DNA of 64,000 nt from Pseudomonadota bacterium (GTDB taxonomy: Bacteria > Pseudomonadota > Gammaproteobacteria > Steroidobacterales > Steroidobacteraceae). The DNA lies in assembly GCA_016704655.1 (NCBI GenBank), contig JADIZR010000008.1, positions 180,087-244,086 of the forward strand, given 5' to 3'. The translations under genes and the position numbers were made by a program. This document shows, one piece after another, positions 17,974-26,313 of the stretch. The notes beneath the pieces are model-generated. The model did not search any database. It saw nothing but the letters and a program-made list of their open reading frames with translations, and was not told the origin of the DNA. Position 1 is the first letter of the stretch. Every line of letters starts with the position of its first letter.

Positions 17974-18633
17974 ATGTTTTCACTCCGCAAGAAGAAGCTC
18001 GACCTGCCGACGGCCGACGAAGCGCTGCCTGGCCGCACCCAGCCGCTGTCCGTGCCGGCGCGCCACTTCGTGAACGGCAATCGGCTCGAAGCACCGTTCC
18101 CTGCGGGCATGCAGCTCGCGCTGTTCGGCCTCGGCTGTTTCTGGGGCGCCGAACGCAAGTTCTGGACGACACCGGGCGTGCACAGCACACAGGTCGGTTA
18201 CGCGGGTGGCATCACGCCGAATCCCACGTACGAGGAAGTCTGTACCGGCTACACGGGGCACAACGAAGTGGTGCGCGTGGTGTTCGATCCGTGGGAGATT
18301 TCGTACGAGGAACTGCTGCGCGTGTTCTGGGAATCGCACGACCCGACGCAGAGCATGCGCCAGGGCAACGACATCGGCACCCAGTACCGCTCAGGCATCT
18401 ACGTCTATGACGACGTGCAGCGCGCTGCCGCAGAGAGCAGCGCGGCGGCGTATGGCGCGAAGCTGCAGGCGGCGGGCTATCACGCGATCACGACCGAGAT
18501 TCTCGACGTGCCGGAGTTCTACTTCGCCGAGGACTACCACCAGCAGTACCTCGCGAAGAACCCGGACGGCTACTGCGGCATCGGCGGGACCGGCGTTTCC
18601 TGTCCAGTGGGGCTGGCCACGGCGGCTGGCTGA
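17974..18633 (+). CDS. msrA: peptide-methionine (S)-S-oxide reductase
   Basis: A 219-residue MsrA that repairs oxidised methionine using thioredoxin. The catalytic GCFWG motif places the nucleophile at about Cys55, after a 50-residue N-terminal extension. FWESHDPTQ and QYRSGIYV are the usual substrate-pocket segments. The C-terminal GYCGIGGTGVSCPVG supplies resolving cysteines. The start is 11 bases after the true marC stop. Its last 64 bases overlap, tail to tail, the convergent SRPBCC gene. Confidence 0.95.
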   Translation: MFSLRKKKLDLPTADEALPGRTQPLSVPARHFVNGNRLEAPFPAGMQLALFGLGCFWGAERKFWTTPGVHSTQVGYAGGITPNPTYEEVCTGYTGHNEVVRVVFDPWEISYEELLRVFWESHDPTQSMRQGNDIGTQYRSGIYVYDDVQRAAAESSAAAYGAKLQAAGYHAITTEILDVPEFYFAEDYHQQYLAKNPDGYCGIGGTGVSCPVGLATAAG

Positions 18634-19220
18634 GGGTTTGCATCCGGTTTCGTTACAGATGCAGAGATCGGCGGTGCCTGCGCTGGCGTCGTTGCTTCCG
18701 CCACGGCTTTGAGCTGCGCGAGGCCTTTTTCGTAGTCGGGCCCGACCATGCGGTCGAGCGCCAGGCCGAAGTAACGGCCGACCAGGCTGCCTGAAAAATC
18801 GGTGTCGAGGGTCCAGGTGACGCGGGTACCCGTGCCTTCCGGCACCAGGCTGATCGTCGACGTGGTCGGGTTGTCCATGCCGAAGTCGAGCTTGTGCGTA
18901 ACGCGTTGCCCCGGTTCGACGGCGATCACTTCCTGGCTGCCGTTGCCGACGTCCGGATTGGCGCTGGCCCACTCCATGCGCGCGCCAACGCCGGTCTCGG
19001 GGCCGCTGTAGGTGTACTTCGTGGCCGGGTCGAGGCTCGCCCACGGCGACCATTCATTGAAGCGCTGGAAGCCGTCGACCAGGCCATAGACCGTCGCGGG
19101 GCTGGCCGTGGTCGTCATCGAGCGTTCGACGTGCGCGGTTTGCGGCAGGAACAGGCCCGTCACGAAGAACAGCGCCACCAGCCCGAGCAGCAGAAAGAAC
19201 AGCCCCCGCAGGACATTCAT
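18570..19220 (-). CDS. membrane-anchored SRPBCC-family protein
   Basis: A 216-residue protein with one N-terminal membrane helix (about residues 5-25, LRGLFFLLLGLVALFFVTGL) and then a START/Bet v1-like SRPBCC domain (about 30-175), seen in VERSMTTTASPATVYGLV, FNEWSPWASLD and GTRVTWTLD. Such domains bind hydrophobic ligands; the ligand is unknown. The tail beyond 180 is proline-rich and low in complexity, and it is this tail that overlaps msrA on the opposite strand. ATG 19220 is used because the hydrophobic anchor begins there. Confidence 0.82.
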   Translation of the reverse strand: MNVLRGLFFLLLGLVALFFVTGLFLPQTAHVERSMTTTASPATVYGLVDGFQRFNEWSPWASLDPATKYTYSGPETGVGARMEWASANPDVGNGSQEVIAVEPGQRVTHKLDFGMDNPTTSTISLVPEGTGTRVTWTLDTDFSGSLVGRYFGLALDRMVGPDYEKGLAQLKAVAEATTPAQAPPISASVTKPDANPQPAAVASPTGQETPVPPMPQ

Positions 19221-19283
19221 CGCGCTTTCCCCAATGTTTGAAGCGCAGCTTGTCGCCAAGCTGCGCTATTGCCTTGCTGAAGA

Positions 19284-20108
19284 TCAGTCCGCAGGCGGCG
19301 GCGCACCTGGATTCGGATCTTCCAGCGGATACGTCTGGGCGGGTTCGGGATCGGGCTCGGGCGCGACGGCCGGCGCCGGGCTGACGGCAGGTTCGGCGGG
19401 CGCGGTTGTTGCGGCTGGAGCATTCGTCGCGCGCGTCAGCGCTGCGGTGAATTCCTGCGCGGCCGGCGGCACGTTCGTGACGCTGCCTTCCATGATCTGC
19501 GAAGCCAGTACGCCCGAAATCCCGTACGCCGATTCGTTGGCACCCCTGTCGATCGCAATGACGGTGCCGTCGAGGGCGACGCCGACAAAGAGGCCCGAGT
19601 TGCGTGAGTAGGACAGCACCTGAGCGCTGAACGTGGCGTCGGTCGCCGCCGCCGAGGAGCGGCCGAGCGGTCCGGCGGCGACGCTGGCATCGGCGCCGAG
19701 CGTCACTTTGCCGCCTGCGATGCCTTCGACGCTCTGCCGGGACATCAGTACCAGGACGACGTCCGTCGACTGCACGCCGAACTGAAAGCCGAAGTTCACG
19801 CCACCGAGAGTCACGAACGTCGGGAGGCTCCACGTGCCATCGGGGTTGCGGACGGCCATGACACCCTTGCCGCCGCGTCCACCGATAGTGAGGGCAGCCT
19901 TGACCACGTTGGGTACCACCACCACGCCATAGGCGCGTTCGAGCAGCCAGCCGGGGATGCTCTGCTCGGTGAGGTCGACGAAGGACTCGAAGACCCGCTG
20001 CGAAGTCTGCAGCCTCTGGTCCGTCCTGGAGTCCGCCTGCGCCTGCGTGGGCAGAACGAGGTTGACCGCCAGCAACAGCGACAGGCACGTGGCGACGATT
20101 CTCTTCAT
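19284..20108 (-). CDS. exported SYLF (YSC84)-domain lipid-binding protein
   Basis: A 274-residue protein starting at ATG 20108 with a signal peptide (MKRIVATCLSLLLAVNLVLP, cleavage near TQAQA). The SYLF/YSC84 domain spans about residues 45-215, with IPGWLLERAYGVVVVPNV, GGRGGKGVMAVR and VQSTDVVLVLMS. SYLF domains bind phosphoinositide-like lipids in eukaryotes; bacterial members are outer-membrane or periplasmic and poorly defined. The C-terminal 50 residues are Ala/Pro/Glu-rich low-complexity sequence. Confidence 0.85.
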   Translation of the reverse strand: MKRIVATCLSLLLAVNLVLPTQAQADSRTDQRLQTSQRVFESFVDLTEQSIPGWLLERAYGVVVVPNVVKAALTIGGRGGKGVMAVRNPDGTWSLPTFVTLGGVNFGFQFGVQSTDVVLVLMSRQSVEGIAGGKVTLGADASVAAGPLGRSSAAATDATFSAQVLSYSRNSGLFVGVALDGTVIAIDRGANESAYGISGVLASQIMEGSVTNVPPAAQEFTAALTRATNAPAATTAPAEPAVSPAPAVAPEPDPEPAQTYPLEDPNPGAPPPAD

Positions 20109-20232
20109 GGTGGTTTGGGCGATGTGCAAGGTGATGATTCCGGTGACTTTAACAGAATGCGCCCGCGGATCGACTGCGCGGGTGGGCGTGGCCGCGCGCG
20201 GCAGGATAAGCCTGGCCGGAGAATCCAGCCAC

Positions 20233-20928
20233 TCAGCGCGGAACCAGCGGCGGACCGGTGAATTCCGCCTCGATGACGACAGCCACCTCGTCACTGACAC
20301 CCATCGTCGTGCCCGGCGCGGGAATTCCATACGCGATGCCGAACTCCGACCGCTTGAGCGTGGCTTGTGCCGAGAACCCGATGCGCGCATTGGGGTCCAT
20401 GGGATGGCCCGCGTAGCCGCCATTGAAGGTGGCCTCGAGCACGATCGGCCTGGTCACGCCATGCAACGTGAGGTCGCCATGAATGCGCAGGGTGTTCACG
20501 CCCGTTACGTCAATGTGACTGGATGCAAACTCCATTCGCGGAAACTGCGCGACGTCCAGCCACGCTGCGCCCTTCAAGACCGCGTTGAAGTCCAGCCTGG
20601 CGGGATCCGGAAAGTCCGTCTCCAGTGAATCCACATCCACGCTCGCGGTAACCTTCGACGCGGCGAGGTTCGCCGGATCAAACTGCAGTTTCGCGTCGAA
20701 GCGCTTGAATCGCGCCGTGTAATTCGAAAAGCCCAGGTGATTTACGCGAAAAATCAGGCTCGCATGCGTGCGGTCGAGCGTGTAGGCCCCCGCGGGAACG
20801 TTTGCAGTGGCTGCCGGCGGGACTGGTTTGGCGTTGTCGTGGCTCGGGTCCGCCGCCGTACCCTGGCGTCCAGGCCACGTCACCAGGACGAGCATGAAGG
20901 CGCCAGCGACCAGGAACTTCTTCAGCAT
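20233..20928 (-). CDS. YceI-family periplasmic protein
   Basis: A 231-residue protein with a signal peptide (KKFLVAGAFMLVLVTWPG) and a YceI lipocalin-like domain from about residue 45. It shows YTLDRTHASLIFRVNHLGFS, then FDPANLAASKVTASVDVDSL and ITG-like GDLTLHGVTRPIVLEATF. YceI proteins bind isoprenoid or amide lipids in a beta barrel, and many are induced by base or stress. A near-perfect Shine-Dalgarno (AAGGAGGATCAC) directly precedes the ATG, suggesting strong translation. The CoA-transferase gene ends 19 bases upstream on the same strand. Confidence 0.9.
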   Translation of the reverse strand: MLKKFLVAGAFMLVLVTWPGRQGTAADPSHDNAKPVPPAATANVPAGAYTLDRTHASLIFRVNHLGFSNYTARFKRFDAKLQFDPANLAASKVTASVDVDSLETDFPDPARLDFNAVLKGAAWLDVAQFPRMEFASSHIDVTGVNTLRIHGDLTLHGVTRPIVLEATFNGGYAGHPMDPNARIGFSAQATLKRSEFGIAYGIPAPGTTMGVSDEVAVVIEAEFTGPPLVPR

Positions 20929-20947
20929 GTGATCCTCCTTGCAGCGT

Positions 20948-22144
20948 TCACGCGGCGCCATCGGCTCGCAGATTTGCGATCGCTGCCGGATCGTAACCAA
21001 GCTCGCGCAAAACGGGCTCGGTATGCTCACCGAGTTGCGGTGCGCGTCGGCTGGGCAGCCGCTCGCCATCCAGCTTGATCGGGTTGGCAAGCACGCGGTA
21101 ACCCTCCTGCGCCGGGTGCGGCAGGTCCTTCACCATCCCGATGGTTCGCAGGTAGGGATTGTCGAGCGCCTGTGGCAGATCGTAGACCGGAGCGGCTGGC
21201 AGCACGCCCTGCAGCTTGCTGAGCCAGTCTGCCGTCGTCGCGGTCGAGAGCACGTCGTCGAGCACAGCCGTCAACGCATCGCGATTCGCGCGCCTGGCTT
21301 CGACCGTCGCATAGTCCGCGTGTGTGAGGAGGTCCGGTCGCTGCAGCGTGCGGACGAGTTCGACCCAGAATTTCTGCGTCATGCACATGATGAAGATCCA
21401 GCCGTCGCTCGTGCGCTGCAGTTGCACCGGCACGGTCGAGGGATGCGCGCTGCGTGGCAGTCGCTCGGTGCGGTAGCCGGAATTCAGGTACCACGCCCCG
21501 GGATAGGTGAGCTGGTGCAGTGCGACGTCGAACAGCGAGACGTCGATGTCGTGACCGCGGCCGCCCTTCAGCACGCCGAACAGCGACGACAGGATCGCGA
21601 CCGCCGTCGTGATGCCGGTCATGTAGTCGACGATCGAGAGCCCCATGCGCGCGGGCGGCGAGCCTGGCTCGCCGCTCAGGTGCAGGTAGCCGGCCTCGGC
21701 CTGCATCAGGTAGTCGTACCCGGGCCAGCCCTTGCGCTCGTTGTCACGCCCGTAGGCCGACAGGTGCGCGCAGAGCACGCGCGGATGGATCGGGCCCAGG
21801 GCCGCGTAATCGAGGCCGAGTTTTTCGGGTTGGTCGCCGCGCAGGTTGTTCAGCACGACGTCCGCCGTGCGCACGAGCCGTTGGAACGCCTCGCGCCCGG
21901 CCGCGTGCTTCAGGTTCAGCGTCACGCTCTTCTTGTTGAGGTTGAACGCCTGGAAGAACTGGCTGTCGTGCTCGCCGAGGAAGAACGGGCCCATGGACCT
22001 GGTGGCATCGCCACCCTGGTCGCGGTTCTCGATCTTGATGACTTCGGCGCCGAGGTCGGCGAGGTACATCGAGCCGAACGGACCCGCGCCGAAGTTTTCG
22101 AACGTCAGGACACGAAGGCCGGTGAGGGGCAGGGCTGGCGGCAT
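20948..22144 (-). CDS. family III CoA-transferase (CaiB/BaiF/Frc type)
   Basis: A 398-residue enzyme that moves CoA between organic acids through an aspartyl-CoA thioester. Family marks are LPLTGLRVLTFENFGAGPFG at the start, DLGAEVIKIENRDQGGD, NLNKKSVTLNLK, GYDYLMQAEAG, and the aspartate in GLSIVDYMTGITTA that corresponds to the catalytic Asp. The C-terminus has the small-domain segment LGEHTEPVLRELGYD. The acid substrate is unknown. ATG 22144 begins the conserved N-terminus; a GNAT gene ends 10 bases upstream on the same strand, so the two may share a transcript. Confidence 0.93.
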   Translation of the reverse strand: MPPALPLTGLRVLTFENFGAGPFGSMYLADLGAEVIKIENRDQGGDATRSMGPFFLGEHDSQFFQAFNLNKKSVTLNLKHAAGREAFQRLVRTADVVLNNLRGDQPEKLGLDYAALGPIHPRVLCAHLSAYGRDNERKGWPGYDYLMQAEAGYLHLSGEPGSPPARMGLSIVDYMTGITTAVAILSSLFGVLKGGRGHDIDVSLFDVALHQLTYPGAWYLNSGYRTERLPRSAHPSTVPVQLQRTSDGWIFIMCMTQKFWVELVRTLQRPDLLTHADYATVEARRANRDALTAVLDDVLSTATTADWLSKLQGVLPAAPVYDLPQALDNPYLRTIGMVKDLPHPAQEGYRVLANPIKLDGERLPSRRAPQLGEHTEPVLRELGYDPAAIANLRADGAA

Positions 22145-22154
22145 CGGCGAGGCG

Positions 22155-22649
22155 TCAGAGGTCGAGCGCGAAGTAACGGTCGCAGGCGAAATGGCCGGTC
22201 GCGCCGAGCGGGCCGCAAAGTGCCTTGAAGCCGGCGGCGATATAGAGGTGCTGCGCGGCATCCATGCCGGTGAGCGTCTCGAGGTAGCAGCGGCGATAAC
22301 CGAACTGGCGTGCCGCATCGATGCAGTGCTGCAGCATGCGCCGGCCCTGCCCATGTCCGCGGCTCTCGCCGAGGAAGTACATCTTGCGCAGCTCGCACAC
22401 GTCGGAATCGCCACCCGCGAGTGGCGCGATGCCGCCCCCGCCAATGACCCTGCCGTTATGCACGAGGACGAAATACGCCGCGCGCGGGGCCGCGTAGGCG
22501 ACGCTCAGGTGATCGACTTCAGGGTCGTTGATCGCGAAACCCGGTCCGGACGCACCGAACTCGGGCATCACGGTGCGAATGACCTGTGCCATCGCCGCGT
22601 CGTCGTCCGCGGTGATCGGTCGAATTGCGAATGCCGTTGGGGTGTGCAA
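22155..22649 (-). CDS. GNAT-family N-acetyltransferase
   Basis: A 164-residue acetyl-CoA-dependent acyltransferase. The fold is visible as FAIRPITADDDAAMAQVI at the N-terminus, the beta-4 segment VCELRKMYFLGESRGHGQGR with the pyrophosphate loop (RGHGQGRRM), and YLETLTGMDAAQHLYIAAGF. The substrate is unknown. It is divergent from ppc with 180 bases between the starts; that gap holds no gene that I can see and should carry both promoters. Confidence 0.88.
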   Translation of the reverse strand: MHTPTAFAIRPITADDDAAMAQVIRTVMPEFGASGPGFAINDPEVDHLSVAYAAPRAAYFVLVHNGRVIGGGGIAPLAGGDSDVCELRKMYFLGESRGHGQGRRMLQHCIDAARQFGYRRCYLETLTGMDAAQHLYIAAGFKALCGPLGATGHFACDRYFALDL

Positions 22650-22829
22650 GCGGCGCCGAGTTTAGCACCGCGGACCCTCGCCTCGCCGCAGGTGCGTGCC
22701 AATGTTGTCCCGCAGCAACAGTGCGTCGGCCGCCGGCTCTGCTAGCATTCACCAGGACGTTCCTCCCCGTAATATCACCACCGCCCGCCGCGCCTGGACC
22801 CCCACTGAAGTTTTCCGACCCTCGCGGCC

Positions 22830-25580
22830 ATGGCACGCAAAGACATTTCGTTCACGGCAAAGGATGCGGCGCTCCGCGAGGACGTCCACACGCTCGGCGC
22901 TCTCGTGGGCGAAGTATTGCGGGACCAGGGCGGCGACGCCTTCTTCGAGGAAGTGGAAGGTGACCGGCAGGTGGCGATCCGCCGTCGCGACGGCGACCCG
23001 GAAGCGGCCGTGCAGCTGGTCGTGCGGGCAGACAGCCGTTCGGCGGAGCAGGCCGCCGAACTGATCCGGGCCTTCGGCACGTGGTTCCAGATGGTCAACA
23101 TGGCCGAGAAGGTGCACCGCGTGCGCCGGCGGCGGCAGTACCTCAACGACAGCAGTACCCACCAGCCCGGCGGCCTCGCCGAATGCTTCCAGAAGCTGCG
23201 CTCGATCGGTTACAGCCTGTCGCAGGTGGTGGAACTGCTCGGGCGCCTGAGCATCGAGCCGGTTTTTACGGCCCACCCCACGGAATCGACGCGCCGCACG
23301 CTGCTGCGCCAGCAGCAACGCATCGCGCGCCTGCTCATGACGCGGCTCGATCCGTCGCTGACGCCGGTCGAGCGCCGCACCACGCTCGAGCGAGTGCGCG
23401 GCGAACTCACGACCGGCTGGCAGACCGCCGACAATTCGCGCGAGAAGCTCACGATCGCGGACGAGCGCGAGCACGTGCTCTTCTTCCTGGTTGAGATCGT
23501 CTACGACGTCATTCCGGTCTTCTACGAGGAGATCGAGGAATCGCTGGTGCTGATCTTCGGTGACGAGGCGCGGCAGGCGAAGGTCCCGGAGCTGCTGCAT
23601 TTCGGCTCGTGGGTCGGCGGCGACATGGACGGGTTGCCGGACGTGCACGCCAAGACCATCCGCGAAAGCTGTGCTCGTCATCACGCGCTGATCGTCAATC
23701 GCTACTTCCTCGAGGCGCAGCGCCTGGCCGAAAAGCTGAGCCAGAGCGAACGGCGCACGCCCGGCATCCCGCAGCCCCTGCGTGACCGGATCGAACACTA
23801 CAAATCGGTGGTGCCGGCCGCGCGCGCGAGCGCGCCGTCGGGCCACGACGAGATGCCGTACCGCGTGCTGCTCGGCCAGATCGCCGAACGGCTGCGAGCC
23901 ACGTACGACCACCGTTCGGGCCAGTACGAGCGCGTCGAGCAGCTGACCGACGACCTGCAGATCATCGTCAACAGCCTCGAGGCCAATCGCGGCCGCTATG
24001 CCGGGCTGTTCCTCATCCGTCGCTTCCTGCGCCGGGTGCGAACGTTCGGTTTGCACCTGGCGACGCTCGACGTGCGCCAGAATGCCGAAGTGCACCGGCA
24101 GATCGTCGGTCGCGCCCTCGCGGAACCGGGCTGGGAGACGCGCACAGCCGCGGAGCGCGTCGAACGGCTGCGGGACGCGCTGGCCCGCGACGAATCGCCG
24201 CCCGAAGTGCTCGAGGCCGCCGGCAAGCGCGCTCTCTGGGTGTTCGAGGCGATGGACTATTGCCGGCACCGGTACGGCCAGGCCGCGGTCGGCTCGTACG
24301 TCGTCAGCATGGCGCGCGACATCGACGACGTGCTCTCCGTGCTGCTGCTCGCCCGCTGGGCGGGCCTCGTGGATGGCAACAACGGCCAGGTCTCCCTCGA
24401 TGTCGCGCCGCTGTTCGAGTCTGTGGCCGCGCTTGACGCGGCGGGTCCAACGCTCGCGCGGCTGCTTGCCGATCCCATCTATCGCGAGCACCTGGCCGCG
24501 CGCGGCAACCGGCAGGTCGTGATGATCGGCTACGCCGACAGCAACAAGGAATCGGGAATCGCCTCGTCGCGCTGGCTGTTGCGCAGGGCGCAGGAGGCCA
24601 TGCTCGCCGCCTGCGCCGAGGCTGGCGTGCACCTGCTGGTGTTCCATGGCCGCGGCGGGGGAATCAGTCGCGGCGGCAGCCGGACCGAGGCCGTCGTGAG
24701 CAGCCTGCCCACGGCCGTCGCGGGCGGACAGCTGCGCGTCACGGAACAAGGCGAGACGATCAACGACCGCTACGGCCTGCAGCCGATCACGTTGCGCACG
24801 TTCGAGCAGGGCCTGAACACCCTGGCCCTGGCCGTCGCGGGCGAGCGGCGCGAGACCGTCAAGCCGGGCTGGCAGGACGCGGTGCAGTTGCTCTCGGACG
24901 CGAGCCGGGCGCGTTACCGTGGTTTCGTGCATGACGACCCGGGCTTCTTCGAGTTCTTCCAGGCGGTCACGCCCGTCGACGTGATCGAGCGCATGCAGAT
25001 CGGCTCGCGGCCCCTGGTGCGGGGCAGTGGCAGCGGTGTGGACACGATCCGTGCGGTGCCGTGGCTGTTCGCGTGGTCCCAGAGTCGGCATATGCTGCCC
25101 GGCTGGTTCGGCGCCGGCACCGGCCTCACGGCGGTCGTCGACGCCCACGGCGAGGCCCTGGTCGGCGAGATGTACCGGGACTGGCCGTTCTTCGAGGGGC
25201 TCGTGGACGACGTCGAGATGCGACTCGCCCGTGCCGACATGGACATCGCCTGGCATTACGAGCGCCTGTACCCGGGCGACGTCGAGCGGTATTCCACGGC
25301 GATCCGGCAGGAGTACGAACTGACGCGCCGCCTCGTCCTGCAACTCAAGGGCTGCGCCCGGCTGCTCGACGCCGAGCCTACGCTGCAGCGATCGATCTGG
25401 CTGCGCAACCCGTACGTCGATCCAATCCACCTGATGCAGGTGCAGTTGTTGCGTCGCTGGCGCGAAGCAGGCTCGCCGAACGACAAGGGCCGCGCCCTCG
25501 ACGACCCCAACCGGCGCCTGTTCCCGGCACTGGTGGCGTCGGTGAACGGCATCGCGCACGGCCTGCAGGGCACGGGCTGA
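22830..25580 (+). CDS. ppc: phosphoenolpyruvate carboxylase
   Basis: A 916-residue enzyme forming oxaloacetate from PEP and bicarbonate, which refills the TCA cycle. Signature regions are FTAHPTESTRRT around residue 148 with the catalytic His, GYADSNKESG near 566, the glycine loop FHGRGGGISRGGS near 608, and the C-terminal NPYVDPIHLMQVQLLRR and SVNGIAHGLQGTG. Full length matches the family and no frame breaks are seen. It is a single gene; the next gene downstream starts 125 bases later. Confidence 0.97.
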   Translation: MARKDISFTAKDAALREDVHTLGALVGEVLRDQGGDAFFEEVEGDRQVAIRRRDGDPEAAVQLVVRADSRSAEQAAELIRAFGTWFQMVNMAEKVHRVRRRRQYLNDSSTHQPGGLAECFQKLRSIGYSLSQVVELLGRLSIEPVFTAHPTESTRRTLLRQQQRIARLLMTRLDPSLTPVERRTTLERVRGELTTGWQTADNSREKLTIADEREHVLFFLVEIVYDVIPVFYEEIEESLVLIFGDEARQAKVPELLHFGSWVGGDMDGLPDVHAKTIRESCARHHALIVNRYFLEAQRLAEKLSQSERRTPGIPQPLRDRIEHYKSVVPAARASAPSGHDEMPYRVLLGQIAERLRATYDHRSGQYERVEQLTDDLQIIVNSLEANRGRYAGLFLIRRFLRRVRTFGLHLATLDVRQNAEVHRQIVGRALAEPGWETRTAAERVERLRDALARDESPPEVLEAAGKRALWVFEAMDYCRHRYGQAAVGSYVVSMARDIDDVLSVLLLARWAGLVDGNNGQVSLDVAPLFESVAALDAAGPTLARLLADPIYREHLAARGNRQVVMIGYADSNKESGIASSRWLLRRAQEAMLAACAEAGVHLLVFHGRGGGISRGGSRTEAVVSSLPTAVAGGQLRVTEQGETINDRYGLQPITLRTFEQGLNTLALAVAGERRETVKPGWQDAVQLLSDASRARYRGFVHDDPGFFEFFQAVTPVDVIERMQIGSRPLVRGSGSGVDTIRAVPWLFAWSQSRHMLPGWFGAGTGLTAVVDAHGEALVGEMYRDWPFFEGLVDDVEMRLARADMDIAWHYERLYPGDVERYSTAIRQEYELTRRLVLQLKGCARLLDAEPTLQRSIWLRNPYVDPIHLMQVQLLRRWREAGSPNDKGRALDDPNRRLFPALVASVNGIAHGLQGTG

Positions 25581-25602
25581 CGCCGACTGCAGTTTTCCCT
25601 TG

Positions 25603-25631
25603 TTGACTGCGCAAGGCGTGAGGAATAGCGT
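25603..25631 (+). promoter_or_regulatory. possible sigma70-type promoter before the histone-like gene
   Basis: TTGACT at 25603-25608 is followed after 17 bases by TAGCGT at 25626-25631. The -35 is good and the -10 is poor (two of six bases off at key places). It lies about 75 bases before the ATG of the lysine-rich protein. This is a weak call. Confidence 0.25.
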
Positions 25632-25705
25632 CCCAACGTCAGGCGCGACGGTGTCCATCACCGACGCAACTCACGCCAACCAAAGGCAACGGGAGATCGA
25701 TTCAC

Positions 25706-26245
25706 ATGGCAGCGAAGAAGAAAGCGCGTCGTGCGGCGCCGCGCAAGGTCAGCAAGGCGAAGGCCACCAAGGCCAGGCGTAAAGTCGTAACGAAGGCGAA
25801 GGCCACCAAGGTCAAGCGCAGAGTCGTCAGGAAAGCGAAGGTTGCGAAGGTCAAGCGGAAGGTCGCCCGCAAGGCTGCCAGGAGCCGCAGCACCGCCACC
25901 AGTCGCCGCGTCGCTGCCGTCAAGGCTGCCGCGAGGAAGGCCCCGGCCCGCACGCGTGCAGCAGTCAAGAAAGCCGTCAAGAAGTTGCCGCCGTCAGCCA
26001 AGCGCGCGCTGCGCAAGGCCGACCGCAACCTGAAGTCGGCGGAGAAGAGCATCGCCAAGGTGGTGAAGTCCGCGAAGAAGAAAGCTTCGAAGACTGCCGC
26101 GCAGGCCGGCTCGATGGTCAATGCCGCCCAGGCATCGGCCGAGAAGCAGGCGACGTCAATGTTCGATTCGGCCAAGGAAATGGCGGCCAAGGTCAGCGAG
26201 ACGGTGCAGAGCGCCGTCGGCAACCTGGTGCCGGGCGAAAAGTAG
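25706..26245 (+). CDS. lysine/alanine-rich histone H1-like DNA-binding protein
   Basis: A 179-residue, extremely basic protein. Residues 2-110 are almost entirely Lys, Arg and Ala with repeating KAKATK, RKVVTKAK and VKRRVVRKAK units, like eukaryotic H1 tails and bacterial AlgP/HctB-type proteins. From about residue 115 the sequence becomes an amphipathic helix with acidic residues (SVKEMAAKVSETVQ-like, phasin-like in look). The likely role is DNA binding or nucleoid compaction. The repeats make length variation between strains likely. GGGAG lies about 12 bases before the ATG. Confidence 0.8.
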   Translation: MAAKKKARRAAPRKVSKAKATKARRKVVTKAKATKVKRRVVRKAKVAKVKRKVARKAARSRSTATSRRVAAVKAAARKAPARTRAAVKKAVKKLPPSAKRALRKADRNLKSAEKSIAKVVKSAKKKASKTAAQAGSMVNAAQASAEKQATSMFDSAKEMAAKVSETVQSAVGNLVPGEK

Positions 26246-26265
26246 CCTGATTCGCTGAATCCGGC

Positions 26266-26292
26266 GCTCCCTCCCGTACCCCGGGAGGGGGT
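26266..26292. terminator. bidirectional hairpin between convergent genes
   Basis: A perfect 8-bp stem, CCCTCCCG (26269-26276) and CGGGAGGG (26282-26289), has the 5-base loop TACCC and can be lengthened by wobble pairs. It lies midway between the stop of the histone-like gene (26245) and the end of the Nudix gene (26314), where both transcripts must end. No T-run follows on either strand. Confidence 0.5.
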
Positions 26293-26313
26293 TCGCCTGC
26301 TGCGGGTGCGCCC

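Noticed and set aside
22749..25661. 970-codon open frame on the minus strand
   Set aside because: It lies antisense across the whole of ppc, follows from high-GC codon bias, and has no signature or ribosome site.
25706..26010. Lys/Ala codon repeats as a DNA repeat array
   Set aside because: They are explained by the low-complexity coding sequence of the histone-like gene.
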